Shown: positions 8,767 to 18,328, numbered from the stretch's first letter. The stretch: 34,162 nt of DNA from Saccharofermentans sp. (GCA_016292155.1 JAEFBC010000029.1:1-34162), one strand, 5' to 3'. Numbers and translations: made by a program. The notes: generated from the letters alone by a model not told the origin.

Positions 8767-11064
8767 TTATGCCTCCACTTCTGAATTGCCAAGTATCTTA
8801 TGGTACAAATAATCGATCGATTCCTTATCGAGTGCTATCGGATGATTCTTAAGCCTGTCCACATTTACAGAGGATGCGAGAAGCATGTACTCCGCTTCAT
8901 TCGCAGAAGGCGTGGACATATTAAGTCTCTTATATAATTCATCAAGATAAGCGCAGACCAGCTTAGGGTCATTAAATCCGAAAGTCTCGGCAATATAATT
9001 CATTACTGAAGCAAGATACTCCGGACCTCTCGGATCAATGCATTTATCCATGTTATCAAGCATCCACGGGAACAGTGACTTAACGCAGAGCATTGCAGCA
9101 TGGCCGTGTGCAAGGCCATAGAGCGATGTGATCTTATAGCACATAGCGTGTCCCGCTGTTGTCTGTGTGATATTTATAGCCTTTCCGGCCTTATATGCGG
9201 CATTGAGCATCTCAAGGTTGGATACCTTGTCATTGGCAAGATAACCGTCGAGATTATCCATTATGAGGTGGATAGCCTCGCTCGCATATGCCTTGCTCTC
9301 ATCGGTGCTGTTAACTGACCAGATGGACTCTATAGAATGGCAGAGCGCGTCGAACATCGTGCATTTTCTCTGATAAAGAGGCAGAGTCTTAAGAAGACTG
9401 CTGTCCATAAGAACAGTCTTAGGGATTATGCTTTCATGGTTAATCGACTGCTTCGCTCCGTTATAGTAGATAACCGCAAATCTGGTAGCTTCTGATCCTG
9501 TTCCTGCTGTAGTCGGAACTGCAAGGAACGGAATATCATTGGCAACGATATCCTGCTTAAGGAAATTCTTCTCAGGATCCATGTTGGAGAAGAGCTTAAT
9601 GCACTTAGCAACATCCATTGCAGATCCGCCGCCGATCGCGATTATCGCCTGGCATTTCTCCCTGTTGAATACGTTGACTCCTTCTACGACTGATTCATAT
9701 AAAGGATTAGGCGAGAAATCGCTGAAAGGTACTATCTTAACACCAAGTCTGGCCTCGACATTATCAAGATATCTCTTGATGGGCATTACATTAATAGAAG
9801 GGCCGCAGACGAGCAAAATAGCGTTCGCGCCTGAAGATCTGATCCAGTCATCAACCTTGGCGTAGTTATTCTCAGCCGTAATTATTCCTTCAACGGACTT
9901 CCAGATATCGCGTTCGATCTCGCTGTTATCGGGATCTGTGATCTCACCGCTGAAAGTATTCTCGATGGATGCATATTTCGCATCGGCAGCGTACGGGAAT
10001 TCAACGAGTTTGCCGCCATATTCAGCAAGAAGGCTAATTACCTCTTCCCTTATGGGCTTCTGGTAACCAGTCTTCCAGTTATCGCCGTGAACAACGATAT
10101 CAGGCTTATATTTCCTGATATTGTCCGCATAGGACAATGTATCCTGGTCTACTACCCTGTATACGCCTGCAATGCTTGCCACAAGAGCTTTACGCTCGGA
10201 TCTAGGAACGATCGGAGCACGCTTGTAGCTTGCGACTACCTCATCTGAGAGAACTCCAACAGTAAGTTTTCCAAGCTTTGCGGCTTTCTTGATGATGGCT
10301 ATATGTCCGCCGTGGATAACGTTGGTCGAGAAAGACATGTAAACAGATCTGTTCTCAACTTCCTTAAGCCTTGCAGATACAACTGCGAGGTCCTCTGGGT
10401 TGTCAATCTCTGAGCAGAGCCTGTCCTGAACATCAAATGCCTTGATATTGCATGCGCCGCCCAGCTCATTCAGAGCATTCTCGGCATAGCACTTGCGGTT
10501 GTCGCTCTCACAGAACTCAACGATCTTATCGAGCCAGAGCTTCCAGTCCTCGCGGTTAAGCTTATACAGAGCCTGTGCTTCCATCGCATCGTCGAAGAAA
10601 TCAATGCCGACCTTCTGAACGAAGCCGTCCTTGATAACAGCCTTAAAGTCCTTCTCAGGAAGCGGGATCGTGGAAGATACCTTCATGCAGCTCGTCGGGC
10701 AGTTCAATATGTCTTCTAGTACTGAGGCTTCAAAAACCAGGTCTCCATGCATCAGTACGATATCGTCATCCAAGTATTCTCTCGCGCAGTAAATGCTGTA
10801 AATATAATTGGTTTCAGCGTAAAGCGGGTTATTTACAAAGGTGAAATTCATCGGAAGGCCCAACGAATGGCAGTAATCCACCAGGATCTTATCGAAATAG
10901 CCCGTCGTCATGACGACTTCGGTAACTCCGTTGCTTTCAAGAAGCTTTAATTGTCTTGAAAGGATAGTATCTGTTGCAGATACTTCCGTCATGCACTTGG
11001 GATGCTCGGATGTAAGAACTCCCATCCTGTGTCCCAATCCGGAATTCAAGATCAAAGCTTTCAC
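8767..11064 (-). CDS. Three-domain fusion: NTP transferase + cytidylyltransferase + iron-containing alcohol dehydrogenase (phosphonoacetaldehyde reductase-like)
   Basis: KALILNSGLGHRMGVLTSEHPKCM; FSTNVIHGGH...IVVHGDNWKTGYQKPIREE; IIAIGGGSAMDVAK...PTTAGTGSEATRFAV...GLAHGHAAML. GTG start at 11064 follows a GGAGGG RBS; the track start at 11079 is a TTG within the RBS. Confidence 0.88.
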   Translation of the reverse strand: MKALILNSGLGHRMGVLTSEHPKCMTEVSATDTILSRQLKLLESNGVTEVVMTTGYFDKILVDYCHSLGLPMNFTFVNNPLYAETNYIYSIYCAREYLDDDIVLMHGDLVFEASVLEDILNCPTSCMKVSSTIPLPEKDFKAVIKDGFVQKVGIDFFDDAMEAQALYKLNREDWKLWLDKIVEFCESDNRKCYAENALNELGGACNIKAFDVQDRLCSEIDNPEDLAVVSARLKEVENRSVYMSFSTNVIHGGHIAIIKKAAKLGKLTVGVLSDEVVASYKRAPIVPRSERKALVASIAGVYRVVDQDTLSYADNIRKYKPDIVVHGDNWKTGYQKPIREEVISLLAEYGGKLVEFPYAADAKYASIENTFSGEITDPDNSEIERDIWKSVEGIITAENNYAKVDDWIRSSGANAILLVCGPSINVMPIKRYLDNVEARLGVKIVPFSDFSPNPLYESVVEGVNVFNREKCQAIIAIGGGSAMDVAKCIKLFSNMDPEKNFLKQDIVANDIPFLAVPTTAGTGSEATRFAVIYYNGAKQSINHESIIPKTVLMDSSLLKTLPLYQRKCTMFDALCHSIESIWSVNSTDESKAYASEAIHLIMDNLDGYLANDKVSNLEMLNAAYKAGKAINITQTTAGHAMCYKITSLYGLAHGHAAMLCVKSLFPWMLDNMDKCIDPRGPEYLASVMNYIAETFGFNDPKLVCAYLDELYKRLNMSTPSANEAEYMLLASSVNVDRLKNHPIALDKESIDYLYHKILGNSEVEA

Positions 11065-11093
11065 ACTATTTCCCTCCAAAATCTATCAACAAA

Positions 11094-11114
11094 AAGTGAA
11101 TACATTATACACTT
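11094..11114. promoter_or_regulatory. 21-bp imperfect dyad over the -10 region, putative operator
   Basis: AAGTGAATA-CAT-TATACACTT (8/9 matched arm positions). Confidence 0.4.
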
Positions 11115-11132
11115 AGAAAGGGAAAATCTTAA
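11104..11132 (-). promoter_or_regulatory. Candidate promoter of the phosphonate module
   Basis: Minus strand TTAAGA-N17-TATAAT upstream of the GTG start and GGAGGG RBS. Confidence 0.55.
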
Positions 11133-11156
11133 AAAAACTTCATTTAACCGCACGGA

Positions 11157-12827
11157 TTATACAATAAAGCCTTCCAGTTCAGCCATGATCTCAGATTCAA
11201 CAGCCATAGCCTTTTCGCGGTTCTCAGAAACAACGCTTACATAAGTCTTGAGCTTAGGTTCAGTACCGGAAGGCCTTACAACAACGGAGATATCCTTAGT
11301 GTAGAACTTAAGAACATCAGACTTGGGAAGGCCGTTTAAGCCCTTGCTGTAATCCTCAGTCTTTATAACCTCCTGGCCTGCGATCGTCTCAAGACCCTTA
11401 TGGAACGTATCCATGATCTCGCCCATCTTCTCCATTCCGGCAGATCCGGGGAATTCAAATGAATGCAGAGTATTAAGGCAGTAGCCGTACTTCTCATAGA
11501 GTTCATTGAGCTTATCGATAAGGCTGATGCCTCTTGTCTTATAGAATGCGAACATCTCAGCGATGATGAATGCAGCATTTACGGCATCCTTATCTCTTAC
11601 ATATGAACCCGTGAGATAACCGTAGGACTCCTCAAAGCCGCAGATATAATCAGATTCCCTGCCCTTTGCTTCCATCCTTCCGATGACTTCACCGATGAAC
11701 TTAAAGCCTGTAAGAACATTAATGGTCTCGACGCCGTAGTTGCTTGCGATCTTCTCAGCAAGATCCATCGTAACGATAGTCTTGATGAATACAGGGTGCT
11801 CGGGCATCTTGTTATGCTTAATCCTCTGGCTACAGATATAGTCCAGAAGCAGTATTCCGACTTCATTTCCTGACAAGAGCTGATACTCACCGCTCTCAGT
11901 CTTTACGGCTATACCGCATCTGTCAGCGTCAGGGTCGGTTGCGAAAAGAAGATCCGCACCTGTCTTCTCGCAATACTGAAGTCCAAGCTCCATCGCTTCC
12001 CTGATCTCAGGATTCGGATAAGGGCATGTCGGGAAGTTGCCGTCAGGATTCCTCTGTTCTTCAACCACGATGATGTTAGTAAATCCGGACTCCTCCAAAG
12101 CCCTTGTTACAGGCTTTAATCCTGTGCCGTTCAAAGGAGAATAAACGATAGTTACATTCTTATCGATCTCATCGCCGAAGAGAACAGATTGGCTCTTAAC
12201 AGCCTCAATAAAGCCGTCCATTACCGAATCAGGGATATACTCGATCCTGCCCTCTTCTACTGCCCTATCAAAATCCATGGACTTAACGTCAGCAAAGATA
12301 TCGAGCTTTTCGATCTCAGAAAGGATCGTTGCAGCAGCTTCAGTTGTGATCTGGCATCCGTCAGCGCCATAGACCTTATAGCCGTTGTATTTTGCGGGGT
12401 TATGCGATGCAGTGATCATGATGCCCTGTGAAGCCTTAAGATCTCTAATAGCAAAGCTTACGGTCGGAACAGGATTCAATGTAGGCCAGATCCATACCTT
12501 AAGGCCGTTTGCAGCAAATACAGATGCGGCAACTTTTGCAAACAGGTCAGACTTGATGCGGCTGTCATAGCCGACTACAACGCTCGGCTGGCCGTCAACT
12601 GTCTTAAGAAGATAATCGGAAAGGCCCTGGCTAGCCTTAGCAACAACATAGATATTCATGCGGTTGGTGCCGGCGCCGATCGTGCCTCTCAAGCCGCCTG
12701 TACCGAATGCTAGGTTCCTGTAGAATGCATCCTCCATGGCAACATCATCCATGCCCTGAAGTTCTTTATTGATCTCGCTGTCTTTTGCAAGCTCTAACCA
12801 GCGCTCATATTCTGCTTTGTAATCCAT
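11157..12827 (-). CDS. Phospho-sugar mutase (phosphoglucomutase/phosphomannomutase)
   Basis: GTGGLRGTIGAGTNRMN, MITASHNPAKYNGYKVYG, ATDPDADRCGIAV, GFEESYGY, VRPSGTEPKLK. Confidence 0.95.
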   Translation of the reverse strand: MDYKAEYERWLELAKDSEINKELQGMDDVAMEDAFYRNLAFGTGGLRGTIGAGTNRMNIYVVAKASQGLSDYLLKTVDGQPSVVVGYDSRIKSDLFAKVAASVFAANGLKVWIWPTLNPVPTVSFAIRDLKASQGIMITASHNPAKYNGYKVYGADGCQITTEAAATILSEIEKLDIFADVKSMDFDRAVEEGRIEYIPDSVMDGFIEAVKSQSVLFGDEIDKNVTIVYSPLNGTGLKPVTRALEESGFTNIIVVEEQRNPDGNFPTCPYPNPEIREAMELGLQYCEKTGADLLFATDPDADRCGIAVKTESGEYQLLSGNEVGILLLDYICSQRIKHNKMPEHPVFIKTIVTMDLAEKIASNYGVETINVLTGFKFIGEVIGRMEAKGRESDYICGFEESYGYLTGSYVRDKDAVNAAFIIAEMFAFYKTRGISLIDKLNELYEKYGYCLNTLHSFEFPGSAGMEKMGEIMDTFHKGLETIAGQEVIKTEDYSKGLNGLPKSDVLKFYTKDISVVVRPSGTEPKLKTYVSVVSENREKAMAVESEIMAELEGFIV

Positions 12828-12828
12828 C

Positions 12829-13866
12829 TTATATCTCCTGTTTTGTATTGTTTTCGATTATATCAGCGATCTTCGAATACTCATTCTTATAGATTTTATC
12901 CGACCATTGGAAACTGTCCATCTTCTCAATCACTTTGCCGATGTCCTTAAGTTCACCGACCTTAATTGATATTGCAAGGTTCCTTTCCTTAAGCTGGTTA
13001 ATGGTCATGGTATCTTCCGCGGTGTCGTCACGCTCAAGAAGAGCTGTTCTTACGCCTGCGGTAACAAATTCAGATACCGTGGACCAGCCAGCCTTTGCAA
13101 TGCAGTAATCAGCTGCAGCGACATAGTCCTGAGTGTTGTTTGTTTTGGGATCAAGATATTCGACATTGTCGCCTATAAGCTTAAGCGCTCTCGTTACGAT
13201 AAATGAATAAGGGAGCCTGCTTACGTCGATATCAAAGTCGAAGCCTGAATTGCTCGCGCCGCAAGTGATCACAACGATAGGCTTATCGTGAGCAGCCCTT
13301 ATCGCCTTTACCTTCTCCGGATCAAAGGGTCTTGCCGAGAATCCTACTTCGATACCCTCTCCGAAGAATTTACGTGATGCTTCATTGGCAAGATCGAAAT
13401 AGATGACCTTATCAGCCTGTCTGTAGGCATCTTTATAAGCATTTACGAGTTCTTCCGGAACGAAGGGTTCATACTGCTCGATCCAGGTGAAGTTCGTCAT
13501 GAGAAAGCTTCTGATACCCTTCCTTTTTGCAGCGATAACGGCCCAGGGGCAGATATCGATGACATAGGCATCAGCGTCAACGCTCTCATCGATAAGGCTT
13601 TCCCACTTCGATATATGTTCGCTGATCTTATCGAAAGTAGCATCGCTGTCGATGATAAGAGAACCGGGAATAACGACAAGGCCGGCATCAGTATTCTCAA
13701 CTATAATCTCAGCCTTGTGTTCTAAATAGTCATCGGTTACTTCTGCCTGCTGCAATCCTGTGACAACAGTTACTTTGTGACCTCTTCTTATGAGCTCTCT
13801 CATAACGGGAAGCTCTCTCATAAGATGGCCGAACCCGTGATCGGTAATATAATAAGCAAATTTCAT
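12829..13866 (-). CDS. GT28/MurG-like glycosyltransferase
   Basis: MKFAYYITDHGFGHLMRELPVMRELIRRGHKVTVVTG and ...AADYCIAKAGWSTVSEFVTAGVRTALL; start taken at ATG 13866. Confidence 0.75.
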   Translation of the reverse strand: MKFAYYITDHGFGHLMRELPVMRELIRRGHKVTVVTGLQQAEVTDDYLEHKAEIIVENTDAGLVVIPGSLIIDSDATFDKISEHISKWESLIDESVDADAYVIDICPWAVIAAKRKGIRSFLMTNFTWIEQYEPFVPEELVNAYKDAYRQADKVIYFDLANEASRKFFGEGIEVGFSARPFDPEKVKAIRAAHDKPIVVITCGASNSGFDFDIDVSRLPYSFIVTRALKLIGDNVEYLDPKTNNTQDYVAAADYCIAKAGWSTVSEFVTAGVRTALLERDDTAEDTMTINQLKERNLAISIKVGELKDIGKVIEKMDSFQWSDKIYKNEYSKIADIIENNTKQEI

Positions 13867-13868
13867 AA

Positions 13869-14843
13869 TCAACAACTTACATCCAGAATCTGTGCCTGGC
13901 CGTGGAGCTTCATTTCTATGCTGTTGGCAGGAACAAAGATGCAGTCTCCTTTAAAGAAATTGAGCATAAAGCCGTCTGCTGCTATTATTCCGCAGCCGTC
14001 GACGCAGAGCAATGCATGGAATGAATTTTCTTCAGTCTTAAAAGATGCAAGTTCCCTGTTTACTTCAGTATTGAGAAGAAGTCTTTCAACCTGGAAATAC
14101 TTGCAGCGGCACAATAATTCGCTCGCGCAGCCGTTCCTGTATTTTAAGACTCTCATAGGCTGTCTGGGCGCGGCAGAAGCCTTAAGATTAGCTACTTCCA
14201 GCCCCTTATCGATATTCAGTTCACGCTTCTCACCGTTCTTATCGACACGGTCATAGTCGTAAAGACGGTATGTGACATTAGAGTTCTCCTGGATCTCAGC
14301 CACAAGACATCCGGAACCTATGGCGTGTACCGTTCCTGATTCAATGAAGAAGAGATCATTCTTCTTTACCGGGACGTGATTTAAGAGATTGCCGACAGTG
14401 CCGTCGTCTATTGCTTCCCTGACTTCATCAGCTTCAACATCACGGTTAAATCCATAGACGAGGGATGCGTCCTTCTTGGCATCAAGGACATACCAGAGCT
14501 CAGTCTTGCCAAGCTGGCCCTCATTTGCAAGGCTGTATTCATCGTCAGGATGAACCTGGACAGAAAGATCCTTATTGGCATCGATGAGCTTTATAAGGAT
14601 CGGGAAATGTCCTCCTGCAACTGTCGATGCATGTGTTCCGATATATTCGGGATGCGCCTTAAGAACTTCTCTTAATGTCTCACCCGTGGTAAGCACAGAA
14701 CATCCGTCACGGTGCGTGGAGCAAACCCATGCCTCTGCGAAAGGATCGGTGTCGATACCGAACTTGAAGTCATCATTAAGCCTGGAACCACCCCAGAGGT
14801 AGTCCTTAGATGCTGGCTTTAACAAGAACGGCTTGTTGTTCAT
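13869..14843 (-). CDS. manA: Type I mannose-6-phosphate isomerase
   Basis: KDYLWGGSRL, FPILIKLIDANKDLSVQVHPDDEYS, KTELWYVLDA, GTVHAIG. Confidence 0.93.
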   Translation of the reverse strand: MNNKPFLLKPASKDYLWGGSRLNDDFKFGIDTDPFAEAWVCSTHRDGCSVLTTGETLREVLKAHPEYIGTHASTVAGGHFPILIKLIDANKDLSVQVHPDDEYSLANEGQLGKTELWYVLDAKKDASLVYGFNRDVEADEVREAIDDGTVGNLLNHVPVKKNDLFFIESGTVHAIGSGCLVAEIQENSNVTYRLYDYDRVDKNGEKRELNIDKGLEVANLKASAAPRQPMRVLKYRNGCASELLCRCKYFQVERLLLNTEVNRELASFKTEENSFHALLCVDGCGIIAADGFMLNFFKGDCIFVPANSIEMKLHGQAQILDVSC

Positions 14844-14855
14844 CGGTCTCTCCTG

Positions 14856-16169
14856 TTACAGTTCGTACTTATGCTTGTCGGCAACGTTGATATCTTCGCC
14901 GAGCTGGACTTCGATGAGCTGAATGCCCTCGTCGCCTGCGAAAACAGTATGCTTGCAGCCTGCAGCCATTGTTACGACATCACCGGGCCTAACGAGCTGT
15001 TCCATACCGTCAACTACCGTACGGCCGGAGCCTGCAATTACAGTCCATACCTCATCACGCTTGTCGTGGCTGTGATAATTCATCTTATTGCCGGGATTAA
15101 GTGTTACCTTAACGGTCATGGAAGTCTCTTCGATATCCAAAACCCTGTAAGAACCCCAGCTCTTCTCGGCAAACATTACGCGCTGGTTGATCTCATCAAC
15201 AAAAGGCTTAATATAGGAACTCTGCTCCTTATCGGATACAAGGATTCCCTCAGGGCTCGCAGAGATAACAACGTCCTTAAGACCCATGCCGATGATCGGG
15301 ATGCCGAGCTCATTTACGATATGAACGTTGGAGCACTTATCGTTAAGAGCGCCGTCACCGATAATAGGATCGACCATGGCTTCAGTAAGTGTGTTCCATG
15401 TTCCGAGATCCTTCCATTCACCGTTATAACGGAGAACATCAATAGAAGTCTCAGCTTCAACTACTGCGTAGTCGAATGAGATCTTCTTAAGCTCTGCATA
15501 ATTAGAGAAGAGCTCATCATAATCGTCTGTGCCGAGAAGATCCTTGCTCTTATCAAGAACATAAGAAAGCTTATAAGCAAATACTCCGCCATTCCAGAGA
15601 GCTCCGCCGTCGATATATTCCTGGGCTTTTTCTGCTGTGGGCTTTTCCGTAAAGCCCCAGCCATCAGTACCGTCCTCGTTCTTTATAGGCTTGATATAGC
15701 CGTACTTTTCGGACGGATAAGTAGGTTCGATACCCATGAGCGTTAGATTTTTCACGCCCGTGGATGCAGCTTCATAAAGCCTGTTTACGCACTCGAAATA
15801 AGAATCGTCCACATAAGGATCCACCGGGCATACAACGACCGCCTCGTCTCTAGGGACATTCATTACACAGTTAAGATAAGCAGTAGCAAGTGCGATAGCA
15901 GCAAAAGTATCTCTTCTGCAGGGCTCTACGGATACTCCGACATCAAGTCCCAGCTGGTTATGGATTGCAGATACCTGTGACTTCGATGTGGCGACTGTTA
16001 CAACAGCATCAGGGTCTACAGCCTTGATCTGGCCATAGATGCGCTGGACCATGGATTCGTATTCTCCATTGTACTTTTTGAAGATCTTGATGAACTGCTT
16101 GGAGCGGATATCGTTGGATAAAGGCCAGAGGCGCTTACCTGAACCGCCGGAAAGTAGGATTATATTCAT
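14856..16169 (-). CDS. manC: Mannose-1-phosphate guanylyltransferase with C-terminal cupin (ManC type)
   Basis: ILLSGGSGKRLWPLSNDIRSKQFIK; C-terminal WGSYRVLD...NYHSHDKRDEVWTVIAGSG. Confidence 0.93.
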   Translation of the reverse strand: MNIILLSGGSGKRLWPLSNDIRSKQFIKIFKKYNGEYESMVQRIYGQIKAVDPDAVVTVATSKSQVSAIHNQLGLDVGVSVEPCRRDTFAAIALATAYLNCVMNVPRDEAVVVCPVDPYVDDSYFECVNRLYEAASTGVKNLTLMGIEPTYPSEKYGYIKPIKNEDGTDGWGFTEKPTAEKAQEYIDGGALWNGGVFAYKLSYVLDKSKDLLGTDDYDELFSNYAELKKISFDYAVVEAETSIDVLRYNGEWKDLGTWNTLTEAMVDPIIGDGALNDKCSNVHIVNELGIPIIGMGLKDVVISASPEGILVSDKEQSSYIKPFVDEINQRVMFAEKSWGSYRVLDIEETSMTVKVTLNPGNKMNYHSHDKRDEVWTVIAGSGRTVVDGMEQLVRPGDVVTMAAGCKHTVFAGDEGIQLIEVQLGEDINVADKHKYEL

Positions 16170-16172
16170 AAA

Positions 16173-17117
16173 TTACCTTTCTGCCCTCATCGGGTTTTCG
16201 AGGAAGTCCTTATAAGCAAGCCTGATGCCGTCTTCAAGCTCAGTCTTGTATGTCCAGCCGAGCTTTGTAGCCTTGGAGACATCAAGAAGCTTTCTCGGAG
16301 TTCCGTTAGGCTTTGTCGTATCCCACTCGATACGGCCCTCATAGCCTACGACCTTTGCTACGAGCTCAGTAAGCTCCTTGATCGTAAGTTCTTTTCCTGT
16401 ACCGGCATTAACAGTCTCGTCACCGCTGTAGTTATTCATGAGGAATACGCAGAGGTTGGCAAGATCGTCAACATATAAGAATTCACGCAAAGGTGAACCG
16501 TCGCCCCAGCATGTTACGGATTCCTTGCCTTCGACCTTAGCCTCATGGAAGCGGCGGATCAGAGCAGGAAGAACATGGCTGTGCTCAGGATGGTAATTGT
16601 CGTTGGGTCCGTATAGATTTGTAGGCATTACGGAAATATAGTCTGTGCCATACTGGCCGTTAAGATATTCGCAGTACTTAAGGCCTGAGATCTTGGCAAG
16701 AGCATAAGCCTCATTGGTCTGCTCGAGAGCAGAAGTAAGAAGGCATGACTCAGGCATAGGCTGGGGAGCCATTCTCGGATAGATGCATGAGCTTCCCAGG
16801 AACTCGAGCTTTTTGCATCCGTTCTTCCATGCGCTGTGGATAACGTTCATCTCGAGGATCATGTTATCGTACATGAAGTCAGCCTTAGCCTTGGCATTTC
16901 CCATGATGCCGCCGACCTTTGCAGCAGCGAGGAATACATATTCAGGCTTCTCCTCTTCGAAAAACTTCTCAACCTGATCCTGTCTTGTGAGATCAAGCTC
17001 TTTATGTGTTCTTAAAACGAGATTGTGATATCCCTGACGCTCAAGCTCTCTTACGATAGCTGAGCCGACCATGCCTTTGTGACCGGCAACATAGATCTTT
17101 GCATTTTTGTCCATCAT
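16173..17117 (-). CDS. fcl: GDP-L-fucose synthase
   Basis: IYVAGHKGMVGSAIVRELE, LGSSCIYPRMAPQPMPE, MPTNLYGPNDNYHPEHSHVLPALIRRFHEAK. Confidence 0.96.
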   Translation of the reverse strand: MMDKNAKIYVAGHKGMVGSAIVRELERQGYHNLVLRTHKELDLTRQDQVEKFFEEEKPEYVFLAAAKVGGIMGNAKAKADFMYDNMILEMNVIHSAWKNGCKKLEFLGSSCIYPRMAPQPMPESCLLTSALEQTNEAYALAKISGLKYCEYLNGQYGTDYISVMPTNLYGPNDNYHPEHSHVLPALIRRFHEAKVEGKESVTCWGDGSPLREFLYVDDLANLCVFLMNNYSGDETVNAGTGKELTIKELTELVAKVVGYEGRIEWDTTKPNGTPRKLLDVSKATKLGWTYKTELEDGIRLAYKDFLENPMRAER

Positions 17118-17118
17118 A

Positions 17119-18162
17119 TCAGAGCGCCTCTTTCATTGCTTTCTGCTGCTTAGCGAGCATTCTGTCGTGCTTAGCCATGATCTCGATAAGCTCTTCGTAA
17201 GTTGTCTTCTGGGGATTCCAGCCAAGGACAGTCTTAGCCTTTGTAGGATCGCCCCAGAGATTATCAACATCTGTAGGTCTGAACCATGCGGGATTTACGC
17301 AGACGAGCATCTTACCTGTCATAGCGTCATAGCCCTTCTCGTCAACGCCAGAGCCTTCCCAGCGGATCTCAATGCCGTTTGCCTTGAAAGCCTTCTCCGT
17401 GAAGTCACGTACTGTGTGCTGCTCACCTGTTGCAATTACGAAATCGTCAGGTGTCTCCTGCTGCATAATGAGCCACATGCACTCTACATAGTCCTTTGCA
17501 TAACCCCAGTCACGGAGTGAATCCATGTTGCCGAGCTCCAGGTGATCCTGAAGTCCTTCAGCGATCCTTCCTACTGCAAGAGTGATCTTTCTTGTAACGA
17601 AGTTCTCACCGCGTCTTTCAGATTCGTGGTTAAAGAGGATGCCGTTAACAGCAAACATTCCGTATGCCTCACGGTATTCCTTGATCATCCAGAAGCCGTA
17701 CTGCTTTGCTACAGCATAAGGGCTGTACGGATGGAAAGGCGTTGTCTCTCTCTGGGGAACTTCCTCGACCTTGCCGAAGAGCTCTGATGTGGAAGCCTGA
17801 TAGATCTTGCAGGTCTTCTCTAAGCCCAACATTCTCATAGCTTCAAGAAGTCTTAAAACGCCGATGGCATCGACATCACCGGAATATTCAGGAACATCGA
17901 AGCTTACCTGAACGTGGCTCTGCGCTGCTAAGTTATAGATCTCATCAGGCATAACTTCCTTGATAATGCGGATAAGTGAAGTCGAATCGGTAAGGTCGCC
18001 GTCATGGAGCTTGATCTTATCCAGGATATGTTCGATACGGCCTGTGTTTGCGATACTTGCTCTTCTTGTAATGCCGTGAACTTCATAGCCCTTGTCCAAA
18101 AGGAACTCTGCAAGGTATGAGCCGTCCTGGCCTGTAATGCCTGTGATCAATGCTTTTTTCAT
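17119..18162 (-). CDS. gmd: GDP-mannose 4,6-dehydratase
   Basis: [53 protein letters not shown]; start set to ATG 18162 with GGAGG RBS, not the track start 18195. Confidence 0.96.
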   Translation of the reverse strand: MKKALITGITGQDGSYLAEFLLDKGYEVHGITRRASIANTGRIEHILDKIKLHDGDLTDSTSLIRIIKEVMPDEIYNLAAQSHVQVSFDVPEYSGDVDAIGVLRLLEAMRMLGLEKTCKIYQASTSELFGKVEEVPQRETTPFHPYSPYAVAKQYGFWMIKEYREAYGMFAVNGILFNHESERRGENFVTRKITLAVGRIAEGLQDHLELGNMDSLRDWGYAKDYVECMWLIMQQETPDDFVIATGEQHTVRDFTEKAFKANGIEIRWEGSGVDEKGYDAMTGKMLVCVNPAWFRPTDVDNLWGDPTKAKTVLGWNPQKTTYEELIEIMAKHDRMLAKQQKAMKEAL

Positions 18163-18328
18163 GTAAGTATATCCTCCAAAACAATGTGTTAGCACAATAT
18201 GGTTTTACATATGACCACATTATTATAAAGACGAACCCGTTTTCAAATTCATCTTTTAGCAGATAACTTACATTATATAGCTTTTTAATAGTGATGTCTT
18301 AAAAGCAAGATTACTTCAATAAATTATC

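Noticed and set aside
14871-15479. 202-aa plus-strand ORF antisense to manC
   Set aside because: Shadow of a conserved coding gene; composition does not look like a real protein family.
18163-18195. Extended start of gmd in ORF track
   Set aside because: MKKALITG at 18162 has GGAGG RBS and is the conserved family start.
18196-18328. 133-bp AT-rich gap before gmd as possible promoter or riboswitch
   Set aside because: TATAAT present but no -35 at proper spacing and no convincing conserved RNA fold; small hairpin (ATGTGGT/ACCATAT) only.
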